A stretch of DNA of 64,000 nt. It comes from Streptomyces sp. WMMB303. Its GTDB lineage: Bacteria > Actinomycetota > Actinomycetes > Streptomycetales > Streptomycetaceae. Below, in pieces: positions 33,107-42,272 of this stretch (positions are counted from its first letter, which is position 1; each line of letters opens with the position of its first letter). The DNA lies in assembly GCF_029351045.1 (NCBI RefSeq), contig NZ_JARKIN010000001.1:4018501-4082500 (forward strand), written 5' to 3'. A model generated the notes under the pieces. The model worked only from the letters and a program-made list of their open reading frames with translations. It was not told the DNA's origin and made no database searches. The translations under genes were made by a program, and so were the position numbers.

Positions 33107-34489
33107 ATGACTCCCGCCCCCGCCCCGCCGTCCCTCTCCCGAGCGGAGCTGCGGGCGGTCTTCGCGCAGGACACCGGAGTGGGCGCGGCCGGCCGCGGCC
33201 TGGTCGGGATGGAGGTGGAGGCCGCGGCGCTGGACCCCGTCACCGGCCGCGCGGTGCCGTACGCCGGACCGGGTGGGGTGCGGGCCCTGCTGGAGCGGCT
33301 CGCCGCCGAACGGCCCGGGGCAGTGCCGCAGTACGACCGCACGGCGCTGGTGGGGGTGCGGCTGCCGGAGGGCGGCTCGGTCTCGCTGGAGCACGGAGGC
33401 GCGGTCGAGTACTCCTCCCCGCCGTGCTCCTGCGTCGCCGAGCTCGCCGAGGTGACGGACCGGGCCCTGCGCGAACTGGGCGCGGCGGCCGGACGGTTCG
33501 GCTTCGCGCTGGTGCCCGGGGCGCAGTACCCGTTCACCGCGCCCGGCGAGGTGCCCTGGGTGCCGCACTCGCGTACCCCGGTGATGCGGCGCCACTTCGA
33601 GGGGCTGGGCCCGCCCGGTTCCGCCGGGGTGCAGGTGATGTCGCTGGCCCTCTCGACGCAGGTGTCGCTCGACTACGGCGGGCCCGCGGATCTGGCGGAG
33701 AAGCTGCGGGTGCTGTCGGCGGCCTCCACTCCTGCGGCGGCCCTGTTCGTCAACGCGCCGTTGGAGGGGGGCCGTCCGTGCGGGTGGCTGTCGCGGCGCA
33801 TGGACTACCTCAGCCGGACCGATCCGGCACGCACCGGGGTCGTGCCGACGCTGCTGCGCGAGGACGTGGACGTGGAGGCATTCATCGACTGGGCACTGGG
33901 CCTTCCGATGATCCACCGGGAGGCACCGGAAGGTGGCCGGTGCGCCGCGCCGCCGGAGCCGTTCGGCACGCTGCTGCGGGAGGGCTTCGGAGACGGCAGC
34001 CGGCCGGGGCCCGAGGACTGGCGGGCCCATCTGTCGCAGATCTTCTCGGACGTACGCCTGCGCGAGACTCTGGAGCTGCGCGCGGTGGACGGGCCACCCT
34101 ACGGGGCGCTCTGCGCGGCACCCGCGTTCTGGACCGGGTTGTGCTATCACCCGCCGTCCCGGGCCGCGGCCTGGGAACTGCTGCGCGGGATCGGCGCGGC
34201 CGAGCACCGCGCGGCGGTCCGCGACATCGCCCGCCGCGGACCGGCCGCCCAGTTGGCCGGCCGCCCGGTACGGGAGATGGCGGCCGCGTTGCTGCGGCTG
34301 AGCGAGGCCGGCCTGCGGGCGCGGATCGACGAGGGCGCCGAGCGTCCCGAAGCCCTGGAGTTCCTGACCCCGCTGCAGGAGGTGGCCGCCTCCGGTGTCA
34401 CGTTCGCGCAGCGCACTCTCGACAGGCTGCGCGAGGATCCGGCCACGTTCCCGGCACGCCACATCGCGCGGCACCGCATCCCCGGGTGA
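33107..34489 (+). CDS. egtA: Glutamate-cysteine ligase family 2 (EgtA-like)
   Basis: A 460-residue ATP-dependent ligase of the GCS2 fold. Motifs include GMEVEAAALDPVTGRAVPY, SLEHGGAVEYSSPP, and a central LALSTQVSLDYGGP with the nucleotide-binding DYG, matching EgtA from the ergothioneine pathway, which makes gamma-glutamylcysteine. ATG 33107 has GAGG upstream. No egtB, egtC or egtD gene is in the window, so pathway membership is inferred from sequence alone. Its neighbour on the convergent side is glutamate dehydrogenase. An alternative is a gamma-glutamyl ligase for another thiol. Confidence 0.82.
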   Translation: MTPAPAPPSLSRAELRAVFAQDTGVGAAGRGLVGMEVEAAALDPVTGRAVPYAGPGGVRALLERLAAERPGAVPQYDRTALVGVRLPEGGSVSLEHGGAVEYSSPPCSCVAELAEVTDRALRELGAAAGRFGFALVPGAQYPFTAPGEVPWVPHSRTPVMRRHFEGLGPPGSAGVQVMSLALSTQVSLDYGGPADLAEKLRVLSAASTPAAALFVNAPLEGGRPCGWLSRRMDYLSRTDPARTGVVPTLLREDVDVEAFIDWALGLPMIHREAPEGGRCAAPPEPFGTLLREGFGDGSRPGPEDWRAHLSQIFSDVRLRETLELRAVDGPPYGALCAAPAFWTGLCYHPPSRAAAWELLRGIGAAEHRAAVRDIARRGPAAQLAGRPVREMAAALLRLSEAGLRARIDEGAERPEALEFLTPLQEVAASGVTFAQRTLDRLREDPATFPARHIARHRIPG

Positions 34490-34566
34490 GTCGGCCCCGC
34501 AGGAGCGGGCGCCGTTCCGGAGCGCGGCGCCGCGAAGGCCGGCGGCCGCGGAACCCGGGTGCAAGC

Positions 34567-34599
34567 CCGCGGACCGGTCCGGGCCAGGCCGGTCCGCGG
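34567..34599. terminator. Bidirectional hairpin between egtA and gdhA
   Basis: Perfect 11-bp arms (34567-34577 and 34589-34599) with an 11-base loop lie in the 117-nt gap between the convergent genes. Confidence 0.7.
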
Positions 34600-34606
34600 T
34601 CGGCCG

Positions 34607-35956
34607 CTACACCACGCCTTGATCGCGCATCGCCTCGGCGACGCGGAGGAACCCCGCAGCGTTGGCGCCCAGCATGTAGTCGTCGGGGGCGCCGAACTCC
34701 TCCGCCGCGGTGACGCAGTCGGCGTGGATCCCCCGCATCACCACGGCGAGCCGCGACTCGGCCTCCGGGAACGTCCAGGACTCGCGGGCGGCGTTCTGCC
34801 GCATCTCCAACGCGGAGGTGGCCACGCCGCCCGCGTTGGCGGCCTTGCCCGGGCCGTACCGGACACCCGCCTCGCGCAGGACCGCGACCGCGTCGGGGGT
34901 ACAGGGCATGTTGGCGCCCTCGGCGACGACCTTGACCCCGTTCTTGACGAGGGCGACCGCGTGCTCCTCGCGGAGTTCGTTCTGCGTGGCGCACGGCAGG
35001 GCGACATCGCAGGGCACGTCGTAGACCGAGCCGCGGCTGCTGAACCGGGCCCCGGCGCGTGCCTCGGCGTAGGTGTCCAGCCGGCCGCGGCGCTCCAGCT
35101 TGATCTCCTTGAGCAGGTCGAGGTCGAGTCCCGCCTCGTCCACCACGTAGCCGGAGGAGTCGGAGCAGGCCACGACCTGCGCACCGAGGGCCTGGGCCTT
35201 CTCGACGGCGAAGAGGGAGACGTTGCCGGAGCCGGAGAGGACGACCCGGAGGCCGTCCAGCTCCTCGCCGCGGGTGCCGAGCATCTCCTGGACGAAGTGG
35301 ACGGTGCCGTATCCGGTGGCTTCCGTGCGGGCGTAGGAGCCGCCCCAGCCGATGCCCTTGCCGGTGAGCACCCCCGCCTCGTAGCGGTTGGCCAGCCGCT
35401 TGTACTGGCCGAACAGGTAGCCGATTTCGCGGGCGCCGACGTTGATGTCGCCCGCGGGCACGTCGGTGTGCTCACCGAGGTGCCGGTGCAGCTCCGTCAT
35501 GAAGGACTGGCAGAAGCGCATGACCTCGGCGTCGCTGCGCCCCTTGGGATCGAAGTCGGCGCCACCCTTGCCCGCGCCGATGCCCAGCCCGGTCAGCGCG
35601 TTCTTGAAGATCTGCTCGAAGGCGAGGAACTTCACGGTGCCCAGGGACAGCTGCGGCACGAAGCGCAGTCCGCCCTTGTACGGACCCAGCGCGCTGCTGA
35701 ACTGAACCCGGTAGCCCCGGTTGACGTGCACCTCGCCCGCGTCGTCCGTCCACGGCACCCGGAAGATGACCTGCCGCTCAGGCTCCACCAACCGCTCCAC
35801 CAGCTTCGCTTCCGCATACTGGGGGCACTTGCGCAGCACCGGCTCCAGGCTGTGCAGCACCTCCCGCACGGCCTGGTGGAACTCGGGCTCTCCGGGGTTC
35901 CGGCGCAGAACCTCGGCGTACACCGCTTCGACACGGCTGCTGGCATCCACGGACAT
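34607..35956 (-). CDS. gdhA: NADP-specific glutamate dehydrogenase
   Basis: A 449-residue hexameric-type glutamate dehydrogenase, which makes glutamate from 2-oxoglutarate, ammonia and NADPH. Signatures are GPYKGGLRFVP (substrate Lys in GGLRF), KNALTGLGIGAGKGGADFDP (catalytic Lys in GAGKGG), and the nucleotide loop GSGNVSLFAVEKAQ. The length is the usual 445-450. ATG 35956 follows GAGG, and a second ATG at 35959 is immediately upstream. The 694-nt upstream gap contains a CTCGCGAG-based inverted repeat that may regulate it. Confidence 0.96.
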   Translation of the reverse strand: MSVDASSRVEAVYAEVLRRNPGEPEFHQAVREVLHSLEPVLRKCPQYAEAKLVERLVEPERQVIFRVPWTDDAGEVHVNRGYRVQFSSALGPYKGGLRFVPQLSLGTVKFLAFEQIFKNALTGLGIGAGKGGADFDPKGRSDAEVMRFCQSFMTELHRHLGEHTDVPAGDINVGAREIGYLFGQYKRLANRYEAGVLTGKGIGWGGSYARTEATGYGTVHFVQEMLGTRGEELDGLRVVLSGSGNVSLFAVEKAQALGAQVVACSDSSGYVVDEAGLDLDLLKEIKLERRGRLDTYAEARAGARFSSRGSVYDVPCDVALPCATQNELREEHAVALVKNGVKVVAEGANMPCTPDAVAVLREAGVRYGPGKAANAGGVATSALEMRQNAARESWTFPEAESRLAVVMRGIHADCVTAAEEFGAPDDYMLGANAAGFLRVAEAMRDQGVV

Positions 35957-36650
35957 CATCCTCGTCGCTCGCACGGCCGCCCGGCCCTCCGGGGCAGGCT
36001 GGTCACGAGGGTACGTTCGGCTGCCACGAGTCAGGCTCGCGAGTGGCGAGAAACACTCTCGCGAGCAGCCGGGCGCTCCGGGCTGCCCCGGGTACGCCCG
36101 GGGCGGGCCGCAGTGCGGCCCCCACAACCTCGCTCGAACTCGCGTACGTGCGGCGTCGATCGCGCGCGGGCTGCCCGGCCGCGGGGGCGGATGCCGGGTG
36201 GCCGCCCGGGTCGCGGGCGGGTGGGAGCCCTGGCGGGGCGCGCTTTCGGACGGACCTCCCGGCCGGCGGGGAGACGGCCGTACCGGAGGCGGCGGCGGAC
36301 GTGTCCGGTACGGCCCGTTCCGGCGGTACCGCAGCGGCGGTAGGGGACGTCCCCGGATCGTCGAGGTCCGCCGGACACGGCCGGGCCGTCGCGGAGGACC
36401 GGCGTCCGCCCGGGTTGCGCGGGGGCCGTAGCAACACTCCGCAGAGGTGCGGACACCGGATCCGGAGCGGCGCCCGGCACGCCGCGCAGTGGCATCCGCG
36501 CGCCCTGTCGGCGGCCACCACCGGCCACTCAGCGTGGTCGGTCCGGCACCGGGAGCGCACCGTACGGCCCCGCTTGGTGCGACCCGTCGGAAGGGTGTTC
36601 CCTGGAGTGGGGATGCGCTGAATACACCTGCTCGAGGCGAGGAGCATCAG
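35957..36650. other. Long divergent intergenic region, gdhA upstream
   Basis: These 694 bases separate gdhA (minus) from the small acidic protein gene (plus). Long open frames exist on both strands, but none has a convincing start, ribosome site or domain, and position-three bias is not consistent. The section near gdhA holds the inverted repeat at 36035-36066. The section before 36651 should hold the promoter for the small protein. Confidence 0.5.
36035..36066 (-). promoter_or_regulatory. Inverted repeat GCTCGCGAG-N14-CTCGCGAGC
   Basis: Perfect 9-bp arms at 36035-36043 and 36058-36066, each containing the self-complementary core CTCGCGAG. It lies about 80-110 nt before gdhA and could be an operator for nitrogen or amino acid control. 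Confidence 0.4.
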
Positions 36651-36845
36651 ATGTCCAAGCGCCGACCGGACCAGGAAGGCAGCGAGCCCGATCAGATCCG
36701 CGGGCCGGAGGAGCGCCGGACGCACGGCGGAATGCCGGAGAAGCCGGACGACGAGGCGCTGGCCCGGCGCACGGAACAGGAACGGGTCGAGGCCGGGGTC
36801 GACGACTACGACCCCGAGGACGTGCCTCCTGCGACGGAGCCCTGA
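36651..36845 (+). CDS. Small acidic hydrophilic protein
   Basis: A 64-residue protein rich in Glu, Asp, Arg and Pro, with no hydrophobic segment, probably unstructured. GGCGAGGAG before ATG 36651 is a good ribosome site. It ends 47 nt before the aldehyde dehydrogenase start on the same strand, so cotranscription is likely. Proteins like this (short, charged and often stress- or development-induced) are frequent in Streptomyces; I cannot name the family. Confidence 0.65.
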   Translation: MSKRRPDQEGSEPDQIRGPEERRTHGGMPEKPDDEALARRTEQERVEAGVDDYDPEDVPPATEP

Positions 36846-36892
36846 GGATCCCGCCGCCCGGTCCACGCCGGGCCCACGGCTGAGAGGTGGCC

Positions 36893-38284
36893 ATGCCCAT
36901 CGCCACGGTGAACCCCGCCGACGGCTCGACCGTCGAGACGTTCGAGCCGCTCTCCGCCGAGGAGGTGGAGCAGCGTCTCGCGGACGCGGACGCCGCCTTC
37001 CGCGGCTACCGCCTCACCACCTTCGAGGAGCGGACCCGGCTGCTGAACGCGGCCGCGGACCTGCTGGAGCGGGAGGCGGACGGCGTCGCTCGCGTCATGA
37101 CGACGGAGATGGGCAAGCCGCTGGTCGCCGCCCGGGCGGAGGCCGCCAAGTGCGTCAAGGCGATGCGCTGGTACGCACGGAACGCCGAGGAGCTGCTGGC
37201 TCCCGAGTACCCGGCCCCTGAGGACGTGGCCGACTCCGGCGCGGTGCGGGCCGAGGTGCGCTACCGGCCGCTGGGGCCGGTACTGGCCGTCATGCCGTGG
37301 AACTTCCCCCTCTGGCAGGTCGTCAGGTTCGCGGCACCCGCCCTGATGGCGGGCAACGTCGGGCTGCTCAAGCACGCCTCGAACGTCCCGCAGACCGCGC
37401 TCTACCTGGGCGACCTCTTCCACCGGGCGGGCTTCGCGCGGGGCTGCTTCCAGACCCTGCTGATCTCCTCCGGCACCGTCGAGGCGGTACTGCGCGACCC
37501 GCGGGTGGTCGCCGCGACGCTGACGGGCAGCGAGGGCGCGGGGCGTGCGGTCGCCTCGGTGGCGGGCGACGAGATCAAGAAGACCGTCCTCGAACTCGGG
37601 GGCAGCGACCCCTTCATCGTGCTGCCGTCGGCCGACATCGAGGCCGCCGCGCGCACCGCGGTGACCGCGCGGGCGCAGAACAACGGGCAGTCGTGCATCG
37701 CCGCCAAGCGCTTCCTCGTCCACACCGATGTGTTCGACGCGTTCGCGGAGCGGTTCACGTCGGGCATGCTGGGACTGACCGTGGGCGACCCCATGGAGCC
37801 GGGCACGGATGTCGGCCCGCTCTCCGGCGCCCAGGGCCGCGAGGACCTGGAGGAGCTGGTCACCGACGCGCTCGCGCAGGGGGCGCAGGCACTGTGCGGG
37901 GGCCGCCGGCCGCAAGGGCTGGAGCAGGGCTTCTACTACGAACCGACCGTACTCACCGGCGTCACCGCGCAGATGCGCATCCACCGCGAGGAGACGTTCG
38001 GTCCGGTGGCGACCCTCTACCGGGTGGCGGACGTGGAGGAGGCGGTGACGCTCGCCAACGACACACCGTTCGGCCTCAGCTCGAATGTGTGGACGCAGGA
38101 CGAGTGCGAAGCGGACCGCTTCGTCCAGGACCTGGAGGCGGGTGGGGTCTTCTTCAACGGGATGACCGCCTCACATCCGGCACTGCCGTTCGGCGGTGTG
38201 AAGCGCTCCGGCTACGGCCGGGAGCTGGCCGGGCACGGGATCCGCGAGTTCTGCAACGCGACGACCGTCTGGCGCGGTCCCTGA
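36893..38284 (+). CDS. NAD(P)-dependent succinate-semialdehyde dehydrogenase
   Basis: A 463-residue aldehyde dehydrogenase. The Rossmann section reads MPWNFPLWQV; the catalytic base region is ELGGSDPF; the nucleophile Cys is in NNGQSCIAAKR; and the C-terminal EETFGPVATLY and FNGMTAS complete the family pattern. GSD replaces the more frequent GGN in the base motif, as in the GabD-like YneI/Sad branch, which oxidises succinate semialdehyde to succinate. ATG 36893 has GAGAGG upstream. It sits near glutamate dehydrogenase, so a glutamate/GABA route is conceivable but not demonstrated. Confidence 0.88.
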   Translation: MPIATVNPADGSTVETFEPLSAEEVEQRLADADAAFRGYRLTTFEERTRLLNAAADLLEREADGVARVMTTEMGKPLVAARAEAAKCVKAMRWYARNAEELLAPEYPAPEDVADSGAVRAEVRYRPLGPVLAVMPWNFPLWQVVRFAAPALMAGNVGLLKHASNVPQTALYLGDLFHRAGFARGCFQTLLISSGTVEAVLRDPRVVAATLTGSEGAGRAVASVAGDEIKKTVLELGGSDPFIVLPSADIEAAARTAVTARAQNNGQSCIAAKRFLVHTDVFDAFAERFTSGMLGLTVGDPMEPGTDVGPLSGAQGREDLEELVTDALAQGAQALCGGRRPQGLEQGFYYEPTVLTGVTAQMRIHREETFGPVATLYRVADVEEAVTLANDTPFGLSSNVWTQDECEADRFVQDLEAGGVFFNGMTASHPALPFGGVKRSGYGRELAGHGIREFCNATTVWRGP

Positions 38285-38325
38285 CCCGGAGCGGGCCGCC
38301 GTGGCAGGGGCCGCGGACGGCGCGC

Positions 38326-39792
38326 TCAGTTCCGCGTCACCGCCCGGTTCACGCCGGTCACGAACGTCGTGGCCAACACCCAGCCCGCGACGACGAGCAG
38401 GTAGGCCAGCCACTGGTAGCCGCCCTCGGGCGCGTAGGACTTCTCCTGCCCGAAGTCGACAACGGGCAGCAGCAGGTCGAGTGCGTAGGCGAGCGGGTTG
38501 AACTCGGGCGCCTCGTCCGCCTTGAGCGGGCGCGGCGGATGCAACCCGTAAGTGAGCGCGCCCGCCAGCAGCAGACCGACCAGCCACCCGGCCGCCCGCA
38601 TGGGGCGGAAACCGTAGCCGACGGTCGCGTCCTGCAGATGGCCCCACAGCCGTCCGTAGAGCGGTCGCGTGGCCCGGTGGCGGCGCTCCTTGGCGAGTTG
38701 CACGGTGCGTGCCGCGGCGTCGTCACCGATGTGCCGGTAGGCGGTGGCCAACTGCTCGTAGGCGAAGGGCACATAGCCGTCCGCCTCGCGGGCGAGCACC
38801 CGGAGCCGGTCGGCCGCCGGGAGGACGGGGGTGAGCGCGGTGTAGGTCAGCCCGTCCAGCTGCACCTCCGCGGGCCACACCTCGGGGCGGATGTGGAGGA
38901 GTTCGAACCGGGCCCGGCGCAGGTTGACGGTGCCCTGGACGGGCGGCGCGTCGCGGAGCCAGAACTCGGCCGCCGTGCAACTGCTGGCCCGCAGCGCGAC
39001 CCCGCCCGGATTGGAGAGCCGGGCGTAGGCGAGGTTGAGCTGTCCCGGCACGGTGACCCCGCGCAGATTGACCCGGCCCTCGGCGTGCAGCCGCATGGCG
39101 TGCAGGTCGGTACCGACCGTGAGAGTCTCGGCATGGAGCGCGGTGTTGCCGCCGCCGGGGTACAGCAGCCGGGCTCCGTCGAGCCGGACGAGTCCGGCCA
39201 CCGTCAGCCCGTCGAGGCGGGTCCGGCCGTGCACTGTCAGCCGCGTGGCCTGCAAGTCCTCCCCGACAGTGGCGTGGTCCAGCTTGAGGCTGCCGCTCTC
39301 GCGCTCGGCCGTCGCCGCTTCCGGCTCCCCGACGGTGGCCCGCGTGCCCAGCTCCGCGCGGTCCAGGAAGAGGGCTCCGTCGATCCGCGCTCCGGACAGG
39401 CCCACCGCGCCCGGTATCCGGCAGTCGTTGAGCCGCAGTGCGCCGGCCACCCGCAGCGTCGCCGCCCACAGCCCCGGCATCCGGCAGCCGCCCAGGGAGA
39501 GCTGCCGGAACTCGGCGCCATAGAGCACCGGTGTCTCCTCGAACACGCACTCCCGCAGCGAAACCGGGGCCCTGACCGCCCCGGAGTGCAGATTGAACTC
39601 GCCGGTGATCCGGGCGCCGCGCAGCCGCAGCGCGGGGATCTCGCCGTCCTCCCCGGGTGAGGTCAGCAGCAGGGTCCGCAGCACCCGGGCCCGTACCGAC
39701 CGCTCGGCGGCCGCGGAGAGATCCACGGTCCGCCCCCGCGAAAACGCCTCCCACACCCGCCGCTCCGGCCCCGTCAGCTCGTCGATCTCCAC
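38326..39792 (-). CDS. Membrane protein with leucine/arginine-rich repeat domain
   Basis: A 488-residue protein. Residues 30-340 form repeating 20-25-residue units with patterns such as LRLRGARITGEFNL, SLRECVF and NLRGVTVPGQLNL, resembling a beta-helical pentapeptide-like or bactofilin-like solenoid. The C-terminal 120 residues carry two hydrophobic helices separated by a loop of about 45 residues, then end in TGVNRAVTRN. In Streptomyces such proteins are often labelled oxidoreductase without evidence. I prefer GTG 39792, since GGGAAGAG lies upstream; TTG 39828 is an alternative. Function is unknown; it is probably a membrane scaffold. Confidence 0.68.
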   Translation of the reverse strand: MEIDELTGPERRVWEAFSRGRTVDLSAAAERSVRARVLRTLLLTSPGEDGEIPALRLRGARITGEFNLHSGAVRAPVSLRECVFEETPVLYGAEFRQLSLGGCRMPGLWAATLRVAGALRLNDCRIPGAVGLSGARIDGALFLDRAELGTRATVGEPEAATAERESGSLKLDHATVGEDLQATRLTVHGRTRLDGLTVAGLVRLDGARLLYPGGGNTALHAETLTVGTDLHAMRLHAEGRVNLRGVTVPGQLNLAYARLSNPGGVALRASSCTAAEFWLRDAPPVQGTVNLRRARFELLHIRPEVWPAEVQLDGLTYTALTPVLPAADRLRVLAREADGYVPFAYEQLATAYRHIGDDAAARTVQLAKERRHRATRPLYGRLWGHLQDATVGYGFRPMRAAGWLVGLLLAGALTYGLHPPRPLKADEAPEFNPLAYALDLLLPVVDFGQEKSYAPEGGYQWLAYLLVVAGWVLATTFVTGVNRAVTRN

Positions 39793-40020
39793 GCGGGGGA
39801 CTCTTCCCGTATGCCGGGGGTCCGTCAACCGCGTTCCGGCGCTGCGGAGTCCGCGAGCCGCCGCCCGCGGCCGGCCCGCCGGTGCGCGTGCCGCAGCGCC
39901 CCGCCTCCCCCGTCACATGACCCCGCGCGTAATCGACCGGCCGGCCCGCGCCGGGGCACAGTCGTGGCACCGCCCCGCCGGAGCACACCGGCGGTGGCAC
40001 CCGGACGAGAGGACGAGACC

Positions 40021-40389
40021 ATGAACACCTACGAAGCCGCTGTGGAACGCTACTTCGCCGCCTGGAACGCACCCGACGCGGCGAGTCTGGCCGCGGCCGT
40101 GGCCGCGGCGTGGACCGAGGCGGGCAGCTACACCGACCCGCTGGCGCAGGCAACCGGCCACCCGGAGCTGACCGCGACGATCCGGGCCGCCCAGGAGCAG
40201 TTCCCCGGCTGCACGTTCCGGCTGACCGGGGCGGTCGACGGACACCACGACATCGCCCGGTTCTCCTGGGAGCTGGTGGTCGCGGCCGACGGCTCCGCTC
40301 CGGCGGCGGGGTCCGACGTGCTCACGCTGGCCGACGACGGCCGGATCGCCTCGGTCAAGGGCTTCCTGGACCGGGTGCCCGGCGCCTGA
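40021..40389 (+). CDS. SnoaL-like NTF2-fold protein
   Basis: A 122-residue single-domain protein of the nuclear transport factor 2 fold. The start MNTYEAAVERYFAAWNAPD, the middle TIRAAQEQFPGCTFRL and the end GRIASVKGFLDRVP follow the SnoaL-like pattern, in which a cone-shaped beta-sheet pocket binds a small hydrophobic substrate. Some members are cyclases or isomerases, many are of unknown function. ATG 40021 has GAGAGGACGAGACC upstream. It is followed by the 2H phosphoesterase gene 29 nt later, so the two may be in one transcript. Confidence 0.82.
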   Translation: MNTYEAAVERYFAAWNAPDAASLAAAVAAAWTEAGSYTDPLAQATGHPELTATIRAAQEQFPGCTFRLTGAVDGHHDIARFSWELVVAADGSAPAAGSDVLTLADDGRIASVKGFLDRVPGA

Positions 40390-40418
40390 CCACCCGGGCG
40401 GCGGGCTACGGTGCCCGG

Positions 40419-40976
40419 ATGGACACGGGGACGCAGGATTCCGGCACCGCGGGCTGGCCCGTCGCGGCCGGGACGACGGCGCTGAGCGTGCTGCTGCCGG
40501 AGGTGGACCCGCTGGTCCGCGACTGGCGCGGCCGCTACGACACGGCCGCGCGGAACGGCGGAAGCGCACATCTGACGGTGCTGTTCCCCTTTCTGCACCG
40601 CGACCGGATACGCTGCCCCCAGCGGGCGGCGCTGGCGGCGCTGTACGCCCGGCACCAGCCCTTCACGGTCACGTTCGGCCGCTGCGGATCCTTCCCCGGC
40701 GTGCTGCACCTGGTGCCCGAACCGGCCGCCCCGCTGCGCGCACTGACCGCGGCGGCAGCCGCCCGGTGGCCCTCGCATCCGCCCTACGGCGGTCTCCTCG
40801 GCGCGGTGGAGCCGCATGTCACGGTCGCCAACAGCGGCGGCCCCCGCGTGCACCGGCGGATCGCGGCGCAGCTGGCGGCACGGCTGCCGGTGACCGCACG
40901 GGTGAGCCGCGTCGAACTGGTCGTCCACGAGGAGGGCCGCTGGCATCCCTGGCTCGGCTTCCCGCTGGGCGGCTGA
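40419..40976 (+). CDS. 2H phosphoesterase / 2'-5' RNA ligase-like protein
   Basis: A 185-residue protein with two His-x-Thr motifs, HLTVLFPF at about residues 51-58 and HVTVANS near 137, the hallmark of the 2H phosphoesterase superfamily. These enzymes hydrolyse or form 2',3'- or 2',5'-cyclic phosphodiester bonds in RNA or nucleotides. The spacing of about 86 residues is normal. ATG 40419 has only a weak ribosome site, which fits translational coupling to the SnoaL-like gene. The substrate is unknown. Confidence 0.82.
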   Translation: MDTGTQDSGTAGWPVAAGTTALSVLLPEVDPLVRDWRGRYDTAARNGGSAHLTVLFPFLHRDRIRCPQRAALAALYARHQPFTVTFGRCGSFPGVLHLVPEPAAPLRALTAAAAARWPSHPPYGGLLGAVEPHVTVANSGGPRVHRRIAAQLAARLPVTARVSRVELVVHEEGRWHPWLGFPLGG

Positions 40977-41014
40977 GCCGCCCGGGCAGCGGCCTCCCGG
41001 CGCGTGGGCGGGCC

Positions 41015-42046
41015 TCAGGGCCGGTGGTCCGCCGGGATCTCCTCCCCCGCCGGTACGGGGCCCGGCGGGGTGCCGTCGCCGAAGGGGCGGCCGCCGAGCT
41101 GTTCGCGGTGGTGCGGGGTCAGCCACCCGGACAGGTCCGGCCCCGCGGGCACGATCGAGGTGGGGTTGATGCCGGTGTGGACGACGTAGTAGTGCCGCTT
41201 GATGTGGTCGAAGTCGACCGTGTCGCCGAAGCCGGGCGTCTGGTACAGGTCCCGCACGTACGCCCACAGCACCGGATCCTGCTCCAGCTTGTTGCGGTTG
41301 CACTTGAAGTGGCCGTGGTAGACGGCGTCGAACCGCACGAGCGTGGTGAACAGCCTGATGTCCGCCTCGGTGAGCGTGTCGCCGACCAGATAGCGCTGGT
41401 CCCGCAGCCGCTCCGCCACCAGATCCAGCCGGCGGAAGACGTCCGTGTAGGCGGAGTCGTACTCCTGCTGCGTGGTGGCGAACCCGGCCCGGTACACGCC
41501 GTTGTTGACGTCCCGGTAGATCCCCTGGGCCACCTCGTCGATCTCCTCCCGCCGTGCCTGCGGGTAGAGGTCGGGCGCGCCCGGCCGGTGCAGCGCGCGC
41601 CACTCGGTCGCCAGGTCGAGGGTGAGCTGCTGGAAGTCGTTGGTCACCAGCTTGCCGCTGGGCACGTCCACCACGGCGGGCACGCTGACACCGCCCGGGT
41701 AGCCCGTCTCGCGCTTGTCGTACGCCTCGTGCAGGAAGCGGATTCCGAGCACGGGATCACGGCCGCCGGGGTCGAGGGTGAAGCGCCAGCTCCGGTCGTC
41801 CTGGATCGGGTCGGCGACGGCCAGCGGGAGCGCGCTCTCCAGGCCCAGCAGTCGGCGCGAGACCAGGGCGCGGCTCGCCCAGGGACACGCACGGCTGACC
41901 ACGAGCCGGTAGCGGCCCGCCTCGACGGGCCAGCCGTCCCTCCCGTCGGCCGTGATCCGGTCGGCGAAGTGGCTCCTGGACCTCTTGAACGCCTTCCGGC
42001 CGTACTCGGTGTTCCCGGCGTCGCCGCCGACCGCAGCGGTAGTCAT
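41015..42046 (-). CDS. Glutathionyl-hydroquinone reductase-like (Xi-class GST) protein
   Basis: A 343-residue thioredoxin-fold enzyme. The active-site motif SRACPWASR holds the catalytic Cys of the PcpF/YqjG/ECM4 family, which removes thiol adducts from quinols. Further signatures are LGIRFLHEAYD, PAVVDVPSGKLVTNDF, YRDVNNGVYRAGFATTQQEY and LTEADIRLFTTLVRFDAVYH, all in family order. Actinobacteria use mycothiol in place of glutathione, so the natural adduct is probably mycothiol. ATG 42046 has AAGGAG upstream. Regulation is not apparent. Confidence 0.92.
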   Translation of the reverse strand: MTTAAVGGDAGNTEYGRKAFKRSRSHFADRITADGRDGWPVEAGRYRLVVSRACPWASRALVSRRLLGLESALPLAVADPIQDDRSWRFTLDPGGRDPVLGIRFLHEAYDKRETGYPGGVSVPAVVDVPSGKLVTNDFQQLTLDLATEWRALHRPGAPDLYPQARREEIDEVAQGIYRDVNNGVYRAGFATTQQEYDSAYTDVFRRLDLVAERLRDQRYLVGDTLTEADIRLFTTLVRFDAVYHGHFKCNRNKLEQDPVLWAYVRDLYQTPGFGDTVDFDHIKRHYYVVHTGINPTSIVPAGPDLSGWLTPHHREQLGGRPFGDGTPPGPVPAGEEIPADHRP

Positions 42047-42272
42047 CCCGGTCTCCTTCCCGCAGTCCGTCCGGGGCAGCGGAGTCCCCGGCTTCCCGAG
42101 CGCATCCCATCACCCCGGCGGTCCCGTTGCCGAGTAGCGACGCGTGAGGAATGCGGTGCGGGGCAGGAGACGGGCTTCCCCGGCCGGGGGTCGGCGCGTC
42201 CCGGAGCGGCTCGCGGCACCCCGCCCGTCCACGCGACGTGCTCGACGTGCTCGCGACGGCGTCGGCGCCTGC

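Noticed and set aside
36003..36866. Long open frames on both strands between gdhA and 36651
   Set aside because: No ribosome site, domain or consistent codon bias; treated as intergenic.
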